This document shows, piece by piece, positions 6,617 to 13,176 of a stretch of DNA of 64,000 nucleotides. Every line of letters starts with the position of its first letter. The first letter of the stretch is position 1. A model generated the notes under the pieces. The model saw only the letters and a program-made list of their open reading frames with translations. It was not told the origin of the DNA and made no database searches. This DNA is from Streptomyces sp. I05A-00742 (GTDB lineage Bacteria; Actinomycetota; Actinomycetes; Streptomycetales; Streptomycetaceae). Location of the stretch: assembly GCF_013055795.1 (NCBI RefSeq), contig NZ_JABETO010000010.1:62001-126000 (forward strand). The letters run 5' to 3'. The position numbers and the translations under genes were made by a program.

Positions 6617-8497
6617 TCACTGCGCGCCGAAGACCTGCGTCCAACGGGGGCCGCCCGGCGCGTTGTTGATGCCGACACCTATCTCCTTGAAGGAGCAGTT
6701 GAGTATGTTCGCGCGGTGGCCGGAGCTGTTCATCCAGGTGTCCATCACGGAGGCGGGGGTCTGCTGCCCGTAGGCGATGTTCTCGCCGTAGGTGCTCCAC
6801 CGGTAGCCGGCGGCGGTGACGCGGTCGCCGGGGCCCTTGCCGTCGGGGTTGGTGTGGTCGAAGAAGTTGCGGGCGGCCATGTCGTCGGAGTGGCCCTGGG
6901 CGGCCTGGGTGAGCTGGGAGTTGGCCCGCACGGGCGAGCAGCCGGCCTTGGCGCGCTCGGCGTTGACGAGGGCGGTGACCTGCTGCTGGAGCGATCCGCC
7001 GGGGTTGCCGGCGGCGGGGGCGGGGACCTTGGCGGACCGCTTGGCGGGGGTGCGGGAGGCGGCGCCGGACTGACGGGTCTCCTGGGAGCGGCTCTCCGCC
7101 CGGGTACTGGTCGTGGACTGCGAGCCGGAGCCGGATGCGGAGGAGGAACGTTCCTTCTTCGCCTCGCCCTTCCCGGAGGCGGACTCGGAGGCGTCGCCCT
7201 TCTTGGCGGACTTCTCCCCCTTGCCGTCCTTGCCGTCCTTGTCGGCCTTGTTCTTGGCGTCCTTCGTCGCCTTCGCGGAGGCGGACGGGCGGGCGCTCGG
7301 CGTGGGGTCCGCGGTCGTCGCCCGGTCGCCGAGCGGGGCCGCGTCCCCGCCGGTGGTGACCTTGGAGCTCGCCTCGGTCCCGGAGGACGAGTCGGAGAAG
7401 AGGTCCGAGCCGCCGATCACGGCGCCTCCGGCCACCACGGCGAGGACGGCCGCGCCGATCGCGGCCCGCTTGCCCTTCGTGCCGTGCTTCGACTTCGCCC
7501 TGGGGTTGGTCCGCTTCGCGTTCGTCACGCCGTGCTTCCCTTTCGTCGTCTTCGCTGAGTGCATCGTGTGGGTGGGTGAGGTGGGGTGTGTGGGGTGTGT
7601 GGGGTGCGTGTGGTGCATGGGGTCCGCTGTAGCGCCCGAGGTTCCCGAGGTTTCGGGACCGCCCGGTGGCGGGGCCGTCACCGCCACCGCCGACTCCGTC
7701 CGCAGCACCGTGGCGCTGCCCCACCAGCCCAGCAGCGCCCCCGCGACGGGGACGAGGCCGAAGCCGACGAGCAGCCCCTCGGCGGGGACGAGCGCCGACC
7801 AGGCCCCGTCGCAGCGGCCGCAGCCGCGCGCGTGGCGGGCGACGCGCTTGCGCCAGAGGGCGGAGGGGACGCCGTCCCAGGGGGCGACGAGCCCGGCGAG
7901 GGCGGGACAGCGCGGGGTGGCGGAGAGGGCGCGGACGACGCCGCGGGCCGTGTCGAGCCGGTCCTTGATGCGCTGGACGCGGACGGCGGTGTGCTGCGGG
8001 GTGAGGCCGAGCGCCCCGGCGACCTCGGCGCGGGTCAGCTCGCCCGCGGCCTCCAGCCACCAGAGCGAGAGCACTTCGCGCTCCCCCGCGTCGAGCCAGC
8101 GCGTGGCCTCGGCGACCTCCTTGCGCTGGCCCTCCAGGCCGAGCCGGACGATGGTGACGGCGACGAAGTCGGCCGCGGGGTCGGGTACGTCCGCGCCGGT
8201 CCCGGGCAGCCCTTCGAGGGGGGTTTCGGGGCGGCGCTCCCGCCAGTGGGTGCGTATCTGGTTGGTGGTGATCGCGACCAGCCACGAACGGAAGCCGGCC
8301 GGGTCGCGCAGTTCCCCCAGTCCGTTGATGACGCGCAGCATCGTCTCCTGGACGACGTCGTCGACGTCGGCGTGGCCGTTGAGGGCCCGTCCGACGATGT
8401 TGTAGACGAGCGGCAGGCAGTCGGCGACGAGCTCGTCCTGTGCCGCCGTGTCACCGGCCCGCGCCGCCTCGACCAGCGCAGCGTTATCGGTACTCAC
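6617..8497 (-). CDS. ECF sigma factor fused to zinc finger, membrane and CAP domains
   Basis: One continuous 626-codon frame from GTG at 8497 encodes several modules. Residues 1-90 are sigma region 2 (YNIVGRALNGHADVDDVVQETMLR), and 130-190 are region 4 with GELTRAEVAGALGLTPQHTAVR. His222, Cys226 and Cys229 form an H-x3-C-x2-C anti-sigma-type zinc-finger motif. Hydrophobic segments lie at about 238-258 and 346-363; the second follows a Lys/Arg cluster, so the C-terminus should face outward. Residues 294-312 are a His-Thr-Pro repeat. Residues 395-490 are a Ser/Lys-rich stalk, and 503-626 are a CAP/SCP domain (FFDHTNPDG, YGENIAYGQ, GHRANIL) with Cys520 and Cys601 positioned for a disulfide. ECF groups with long membrane-anchored extensions are known. 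The likely model is an extracellular sensor that controls its own sigma factor. Confidence 0.85.
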   Translation of the reverse strand: MSTDNAALVEAARAGDTAAQDELVADCLPLVYNIVGRALNGHADVDDVVQETMLRVINGLGELRDPAGFRSWLVAITTNQIRTHWRERRPETPLEGLPGTGADVPDPAADFVAVTIVRLGLEGQRKEVAEATRWLDAGEREVLSLWWLEAAGELTRAEVAGALGLTPQHTAVRVQRIKDRLDTARGVVRALSATPRCPALAGLVAPWDGVPSALWRKRVARHARGCGRCDGAWSALVPAEGLLVGFGLVPVAGALLGWWGSATVLRTESAVAVTAPPPGGPETSGTSGATADPMHHTHPTHPTHPTSPTHTMHSAKTTKGKHGVTNAKRTNPRAKSKHGTKGKRAAIGAAVLAVVAGGAVIGGSDLFSDSSSGTEASSKVTTGGDAAPLGDRATTADPTPSARPSASAKATKDAKNKADKDGKDGKGEKSAKKGDASESASGKGEAKKERSSSASGSGSQSTTSTRAESRSQETRQSGAASRTPAKRSAKVPAPAAGNPGGSLQQQVTALVNAERAKAGCSPVRANSQLTQAAQGHSDDMAARNFFDHTNPDGKGPGDRVTAAGYRWSTYGENIAYGQQTPASVMDTWMNSSGHRANILNCSFKEIGVGINNAPGGPRWTQVFGAQ

Positions 8498-8656
8498 GCC
8501 CCACGCACCTCTCTCCGTTCGCTTCCGACACTTGGGAGACGGAGGGCTCCCGGCCGGATAACAAAAATTGCAAGATTCTTGCATCACGCCGACGGGCGCG
8601 TCGGCGGGGGCCGAATCGCGGCCTCCGCGCGAGCCTCGGCAGGAGGGTGGGGAAGG

Positions 8657-9103
8657 GTGCGCGCAGGAGGAAGGACGGGCAGGCCGGCTGCCCTGGCTTC
8701 GGTGCCGGTGGTGGCCGCGCTGGTGCTGACCAGCTGTGGCGGAGGGGACTCCGGTGAGGGGGCCCGGAGCGAGAAGGACACCGCCGGGGCCTACGTCGCG
8801 GCGCTCAACGCCCGAGACGTGGACGCCCTGGTGCGGCTGGGGCCCTCGGGGCACGAGGGGGCGGCGGAGGACGCCCGGCGGATCGTCGCGGAGAAGGGCG
8901 GGCGGGGGCTCAGCGTCACGTCGGTGGACGTCAGTCACGAGTTCGGGCCCGACACCGCCGACGCGGTCGTCTCGGCGACGGACGGCGGGGGAACCGTCCG
9001 GCGGGAGACCGTGACGCTGGTCCGGGACGGGGAGCGGTGGTGCGTGCCGCTCGGCCGGAAGGAGGGGGCCGCTCCCAAGCAGACGTCGGGCGTGGGGCGG
9101 TAG
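8657..9103 (+). CDS. Small secreted lipoprotein
   Basis: GTG at 8657 follows AGGAGG ten bases upstream. The 148-residue protein has Arg-rich N-terminus, a hydrophobic segment ALASVPVVAALVLTSC with the lipobox LTSC, and a mature domain KDTAGAYVAALNARDVDALVRL that resembles the NTF2/SnoaL-like fold seen in many small actinobacterial lipoproteins. The C-terminal half has VTLVRDGERWCVP. It is divergent from the sigma-CAP gene, sharing its upstream region, so it could be a target of that sigma factor; this is inference from position. Function is unknown. Confidence 0.8.
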   Translation: MRAGGRTGRPAALASVPVVAALVLTSCGGGDSGEGARSEKDTAGAYVAALNARDVDALVRLGPSGHEGAAEDARRIVAEKGGRGLSVTSVDVSHEFGPDTADAVVSATDGGGTVRRETVTLVRDGERWCVPLGRKEGAAPKQTSGVGR

Positions 9104-9140
9104 CGGAGGAGGGAGTTGGAGGGTGGGGGTGCGCCGGGTT

Positions 9141-9200
9141 CCGGTGGATCGGGGCGGTTTTTCGGCCCGACACGCCGTAGTGGGCGCCCCGATCCACCGG
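9141..9200. terminator. Convergent hairpin, 16-bp perfect arms
   Basis: Positions 9141-9156 and 9185-9200 are exact inverted copies (CCGGTGGATCGGGGCG) separated by 28 bp, with a T-run just after the left arm. It sits between the convergent lipoprotein and TipA-like genes. A second short hairpin lies at about 9236-9250 (CCCTCCACCGGAGGG). Both probably end transcription from either side. Confidence 0.75.
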
Positions 9201-9381
9201 TTCCGCCACGGGGCGGGCAGCCGGGGTGCCCCGGTCCCTCCACCGGAGGGCTCCCCCAACGAGCTGAACAGCCTGGGACAGAGACCGGTGATGGCCCGGC
9301 TCCGGGTCCGTGTCGGCGGGACCGGCAAGTGGCCCGGCCCGCCGGGCCGCCGCACCCCCGTGGCGGCGGCCCGGTCCCGGC

Positions 9382-10143
9382 TCAGCGCAGCCGAGTCGAG
9401 GCGTACGCCTCGATGGCGGCCCGCTGGTATGCGGCCAGGCCCGGCGCGATCGCCTCGTACGCCGCGCGCCAGTGCTCGTTCTCCACGCAGGTACGCCCGA
9501 TCGCGCGGTACTCCCCGGCGGTGGCTGCCCGGATCCGGGCCAGCGTCCGGTACTGGGTGTCGACCTCGGCCTGCACCGCGTCGGCGTCGGCGGGCAGGCC
9601 GGCGGCCAGCAGCTCGGCCAGGCGGACCAGCTGCGCCGTGCGCTCGCGCTCGTCGGCCTCGCTCTCGGCCTCGCTCATCGTGGAGGCGTGCCGTCCGGCG
9701 GCTTCGACCAGCTCCGGGAAGCCGTGCAGGACCTTCAGGCAATGGGTGGACCGGATGCCCTCGAAGAGGTTCTCCGGCCGGCTGATGGTGATCACGTCGG
9801 TGCCGTCCTTCCTGGACTGTTCCAGTTCGGCGATCGTGCGGGCGACGGTGGCGGCCAGGGCGTCGAGCCGGTCGCGCTCGGCGAGCAGCCGGCGGTGGTG
9901 GCCGCGGAGGGCGTCCAGCTCGTCGACCTGGGCGGCCAGGATCCGGCCGATGTCGGGCAGTCCCAGGCCCAGCGCCCGCAGCACGAGGATCTGCTGCAGC
10001 CGCAGCAGTTGGCGGTCCTCGTAGTAGCGGTGGCCGTTGGCCCCGGTCCGGGCCGGCGGCAGCAGGCCGATCTCGTCGTAGTGCCGCAGGGTCCGGGCCG
10101 TCACACCCGACATCCGGGCGACCTCCGCGATCGGCCAGGCCAT
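9382..10143 (-). CDS. MerR-family regulator with TipAS ligand domain
   Basis: This 253-residue protein has an N-terminal MerR winged helix (residues 1-70: IAEVARMSGVTARTLRHYDE, GHRYYEDRQLLRLQQI), a coiled-coil dimerisation helix at about 75-115, and a C-terminal TipAS domain from about 145 (LVEAAGRHASTMSEAESEAD ... GRTCVENEHWRAAYEAIAPG). TipAL is a Streptomyces regulator that binds thiopeptide-type antibiotics through its TipAS domain, which is also made alone from an internal start. The start ATG at 10143 has GAGGGAGG six bases upstream. Whether the ligand pocket is intact cannot be said; the Cys in RTCVENEHW lies where TipAS uses a cysteine for covalent trapping. Confidence 0.88.
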   Translation of the reverse strand: MAWPIAEVARMSGVTARTLRHYDEIGLLPPARTGANGHRYYEDRQLLRLQQILVLRALGLGLPDIGRILAAQVDELDALRGHHRRLLAERDRLDALAATVARTIAELEQSRKDGTDVITISRPENLFEGIRSTHCLKVLHGFPELVEAAGRHASTMSEAESEADERERTAQLVRLAELLAAGLPADADAVQAEVDTQYRTLARIRAATAGEYRAIGRTCVENEHWRAAYEAIAPGLAAYQRAAIEAYASTRLR

Positions 10144-10287
10144 CGCCGCCTCCCTCTCTCACATGCTTCACCGGGCCGGGATTTCCGGCTCTGTTCAGGA
10201 CGGTAGGGGCTTCCGCTGCGGCAGCTTCAAGCCCCATTCCCCGCTTCTCGCGCGCCGATCGGCGGCCGCACGGGCGGTGATCACGAT

Positions 10288-10349
10288 CGGCCTGCCTGCA
10301 CACCCGTCGGCCCGCCTGCACAACCCGTCGGCCTGCCTGCGCATCCCGG
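10288..10349. repeat. Three tandem 20-21 bp repeats upstream of tipA-like gene
   Basis: Three consecutive units begin at 10288, 10308 and 10329, each reading close to CGGCCTGCCTGCACACCCGT. They lie 145 bp upstream of the TipA-like start, in the 240-bp gap between that gene and the YdbT-like stop. There is no gene in the gap. A regulatory role is possible but unproven. Confidence 0.7.
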
Positions 10350-10383
10350 CGGACTCCCTTGGAGGGAGCACCCACCCCACCCC

Positions 10384-11850
10384 TCACCCCCGCACCAGGA
10401 ACTCCCCCACCATCCCCGGCGTCACCGCCTCCGCGAGCGCCGCCGCCTCGTCGGCCGCCATGTCCCGGACGCGGTACGCCTCTTCGCCCGCCGCGACGGC
10501 GGCCGTGGCGGTGATGACGCCGGCGCGACGGGAGAACGGGGTCCGGGTGAACGTCCAGGCGAGGACCGCGCTCCGGTCCAGGAGGACGGTGTCCTGGGTG
10601 AGGGCGCCGGATCGGATGACGAGGTGGCGGCCGCGGACGGCATGGCCGAGGGCGCGGTAGGCGCGGTCGGCGAGGACGTACGCGACGGGGGCGGCGAGCA
10701 GCAGCCAGCCGGCCGCGCAGTACAGCAGCACCGGGGTGAGCAGGGCGCCGAGCACCGCGAGGACGACGGCCGGCGGGAGGACGCCCCAGACCACCGCGCG
10801 GACCATGCGCCGCCGCCGGGCCGCCCGGGGGTGGGCGCGGAGCCCGTCCAGGTCCGGGGCCCCGCCGAGGACCCCGGCGCAGACGCGCAGCGCCTCGGAG
10901 CGCGGGGCGGGCGGGAGGAGGGTGCTGCGTTTGCGGTTCTCCTCGCGGTTGCCGAGGCCACTGGCGACGGCCCGCACCGTGGCGCCGCCGCCCGAGCGGA
11001 GCAGCAGGGGCTCGCGGAGGACGACGCCGCGCAGGCGGGAGCGTTCGAGGGAGACGGACCGGGTGGTGAACAGGCCGTGCCGGACGCGCAACGTCGTCGC
11101 GTCCGTCCATTCCAGCCGGTACCGCCACCACGTCTCGGCGTAGAGGGCGACGGCGCCGACCGAGCCCACGGCGGTGACCGCGAGGAGGGCGAGGGGGATG
11201 GTGATCCAGAGGGCGCTGTTGCCGAACTCGTCGAAGGAGCGGCGGACGAGGCCGATGCGCCAGGGCTTGATGCCCATGCCGTCGAGCGCCCGCCAGACCG
11301 CGCCGGCGACGGCGAGGACGCCGCCGAACACCCAGAAGGTGAGCGGCGCGTAGCGCAGCCAGCGGGGGTCGGCGGTGGACAGCAGCGGGTCGTCGGCGTC
11401 CACTCCGCCCGCGCGGGCGAGGAGTTCGGCCCGCAGCCGCTCCGCGTCGGGGCGGGACAGGGCGTCCAGCGACACCTCGCCGTGGCCGCCCGTGCCGGCC
11501 CGGAGGACGACGAGGCGCAGGACGCGCTGGACGGGGTTGGCGGTGAGGTCGACGTTGCGGACGCGGTGCAGGGGGACGGACGTGGTGCGCCGGAGGAGCA
11601 GGCCGGTGCGGAGTTCGAGGGCGTCGGGTGTGACGCGGTAGCGGGTGCGGTACCAGGTGACGGCACCGGCGGCGGTGAGGGCCGCGAAGACGGCGGCGAT
11701 GATCCCGAGGGTGATCCACACCCGGGCGTCCGGCCTGCCGCCGGTGGCGAGGACGGCCAGGGCGAGCGAGCCGAGGGGTGCGCCGAGCCAGGAGCAGTGG
11801 GCGAGCAGGGTGCGGGGGGCGAGGCGGCGCCAGCCGCGTGCGGTGGTCAT
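10384..11850 (-). CDS. PH domain (DUF304) membrane protein, YdbT-like
   Basis: ATG at 11850 overlaps the upstream gene's stop as ATGA and opens an N-terminal membrane pair, so this start is chosen over a longer frame. The 488-residue protein has membrane segments around residues 22-60, 165-180, 210-240 and 360-395, alternating with three soluble blocks of bacterial PH-like type: RYRVTPDALELRTGLLLRRT, YRLEWTDATTLRVRHGLFTT and VRGRHLVIRSGALTQDTVLL. This three-repeat arrangement is that of YdbT in Bacillus. Loss of YdbS/YdbT-like pairs affects resistance to certain bacteriocins in other Gram-positives. Function in Streptomyces is unknown. It is cotranscribed with the shorter partner at 11847-12413. 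Confidence 0.85.
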   Translation of the reverse strand: MTTARGWRRLAPRTLLAHCSWLGAPLGSLALAVLATGGRPDARVWITLGIIAAVFAALTAAGAVTWYRTRYRVTPDALELRTGLLLRRTTSVPLHRVRNVDLTANPVQRVLRLVVLRAGTGGHGEVSLDALSRPDAERLRAELLARAGGVDADDPLLSTADPRWLRYAPLTFWVFGGVLAVAGAVWRALDGMGIKPWRIGLVRRSFDEFGNSALWITIPLALLAVTAVGSVGAVALYAETWWRYRLEWTDATTLRVRHGLFTTRSVSLERSRLRGVVLREPLLLRSGGGATVRAVASGLGNREENRKRSTLLPPAPRSEALRVCAGVLGGAPDLDGLRAHPRAARRRRMVRAVVWGVLPPAVVLAVLGALLTPVLLYCAAGWLLLAAPVAYVLADRAYRALGHAVRGRHLVIRSGALTQDTVLLDRSAVLAWTFTRTPFSRRAGVITATAAVAAGEEAYRVRDMAADEAAALAEAVTPGMVGEFLVRG

Positions 11851-12413
11851 GCGGCGTCCTCCCGGACGTACCGGGCGGCCCGGCCGACGCGTTCCGCCAT
11901 CCGCCGGGCGTCGTCCAGGGCCAGGCCCGAGATCTTCACCGCGCCGGCGGTGGAGGCGGTGGTGACGACGACGGTGGCGAGTCCGTAGCGGCGCTGGAGC
12001 GGGCCGATCGTGGTGTCGACGGTCTGGACCCGGGAGAGCGGGGCGATGCGGTTCCGCTGCCGGAACCAGCCGTGCGCGGTGTGGACGGCGACCTCTCCCA
12101 CCTCCCAGGCGTGGACCCGGTAGCGCAGGGCGGGCATGGCCAGTTGGTAGGCGACCGCCGGGGCGACCAGGGTCACCGCGACGAGGGGGGCGAGCCAGGG
12201 CAGGGCGCCGGGGAAGAACAGGGCGGACAGCACGAGCAGCGCCGCCGCCGTCAGCAGCAGCGGGCCGCTGACGGTCAGCACCGCCTGGACCGCCCACCAG
12301 CGGCGGGCCCGGGGGGCGACGCGGTGGCGCGGCGGCCGGAGCGTGATGTGTGTGCCGGATATGCCGTGTACGCCGGCGGATGTGCCGGGTGTGCCCGGTG
12401 TGCCGGTGGTCAT
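11847..12413 (-). CDS. PH domain (DUF304) membrane protein, YdbS-like
   Basis: The protein is 188 residues: a low-complexity N-terminus (GTPGTPGTS and ISGTHITLRPP), two membrane segments at about residues 42-85, and one PH-like domain (YRVHAWEVGEVAVHTAHGWF, then PLSRVQTVDTTIGPLQRRYG). A single PH unit after a membrane pair matches YdbS, and the next gene has three units like YdbT; the two overlap by ATGA. Start ATG at 12413 follows GGGGG. It is divergent from a TetR gene with a strong palindrome between them, so the pair is likely under that repressor. The first 12 codons are made of near 9-bp repeats. Confidence 0.85.
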   Translation of the reverse strand: MTTGTPGTPGTSAGVHGISGTHITLRPPRHRVAPRARRWWAVQAVLTVSGPLLLTAAALLVLSALFFPGALPWLAPLVAVTLVAPAVAYQLAMPALRYRVHAWEVGEVAVHTAHGWFRQRNRIAPLSRVQTVDTTIGPLQRRYGLATVVVTTASTAGAVKISGLALDDARRMAERVGRAARYVREDAA

Positions 12414-12454
12414 GAGGTGCCCCCTGAAGGCCTTTCCCGACCTTTCCAGGTCAG

Positions 12455-12492
12455 TCGTATTGCTACACCATGGGTAAGGTATAGCAATACGA
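12455..12492. promoter_or_regulatory. 38-bp palindrome, probable TetR operator
   Basis: 15-bp arms at 12455-12469 and 12478-12492 (TCGTATTGCTACACC against GGTATAGCAATACGA in reverse complement) match at 14 of 15 positions with an 8-bp spacer. The site lies midway between the divergent YdbS-like gene and the TetR gene, in an unusually AT-rich patch, which suits an operator controlling both. Confidence 0.8.
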
Positions 12493-12524
12493 ACGACTTG
12501 CAAAACGGGAAGGTGACCGCCACA

Positions 12525-13124
12525 GTGCCCAAGCGCGTGGACCACGGGGAACGCCGCCGCCTGATCGCCGAGGCGCTGTGGCGCCTCGCGAGCACCCGCG
12601 GCCTGGAGGGCGTGAGCCTGCGGGACGTCGCCGCCGAGGCGGGCATCTCGCTCGGGCAGTTGCAGCACTACTTCTCGGACAAGGACGAGATGCTCGTCTT
12701 CGCCTTGGAGCACATCAACGGCCTCGCCGAGAACCGCATCCGCAACCGCATCCTGGCCCTCTCCGACGACCCCGCGCCGCGCACGGTGCTGCGCGAGTGC
12801 GCCGCCGAGATGCTGCCCCTGGACGCCGAGACCCGCACCGGCCTCCTCGTCGGCATCGCCTACTTCGTCCGGGCCCTCAACGACGAGCGCGTCCGCCGCC
12901 ACGTCCAGGAGGGCCTGCCCGCACTGCGGGCCTTCTTCGCCGACCAGTTCCGGCGGGCCGTCGAACGCGGTGAGGCCGTGTCCGGCCTCGACCCCGACAT
13001 GGAGGCCGTGCTGCTCATCGCCCTGACGGACGGTCTGACGTCCTCCGCCCTGCTGGACGTGATCACGCCGGAGGAGGCGATGGGCTGGGTCGACCGGCAT
13101 CTGGACCGGTTGTTCACGGCGTGA
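12525..13124 (+). CDS. TetR-family regulator
   Basis: GTG at 12525 is chosen because GGGAAGG precedes it by 11 bases; GTG at 12513 in the same frame has no site. The 199-residue protein has a TetR helix-turn-helix in residues 10-55 (IAEALWRLASTRGLEGVSLR, EAGISLGQLQHYFSDKDEML) and an all-helical C-terminal domain (GIAYFVRALNDERVRRHVQE) of the BetI-like type. A 38-bp palindrome lies in its promoter, so autoregulation and control of the divergent PH-domain pair are likely. The ligand is unknown. Confidence 0.9.
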   Translation: MPKRVDHGERRRLIAEALWRLASTRGLEGVSLRDVAAEAGISLGQLQHYFSDKDEMLVFALEHINGLAENRIRNRILALSDDPAPRTVLRECAAEMLPLDAETRTGLLVGIAYFVRALNDERVRRHVQEGLPALRAFFADQFRRAVERGEAVSGLDPDMEAVLLIALTDGLTSSALLDVITPEEAMGWVDRHLDRLFTA

Positions 13125-13148
13125 GGGCGCCGGGGCGTGGGGCCCGGA

Positions 13149-13176
13149 CGCCGGGCTCCGCTCAAGAAGCCCGGCG
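13149..13176. terminator. Convergent hairpin
   Basis: A 9-bp perfect stem (CGCCGGGCT at 13149-13157 with its complement at 13168-13176, 10-nt loop) lies between the convergent TetR and FUSC genes and overlaps the FUSC stop codon at 13162. It has no T-run, so activity is inferred from position. Confidence 0.55.

Noticed and set aside
8498-11719. Upstream part of a 1,700-codon minus-strand frame ending at 6617
   Set aside because: Only the last 626 codons (from GTG 8497) show domains; upstream it is a shadow of the lipoprotein, TipA-like and YdbT-like genes.
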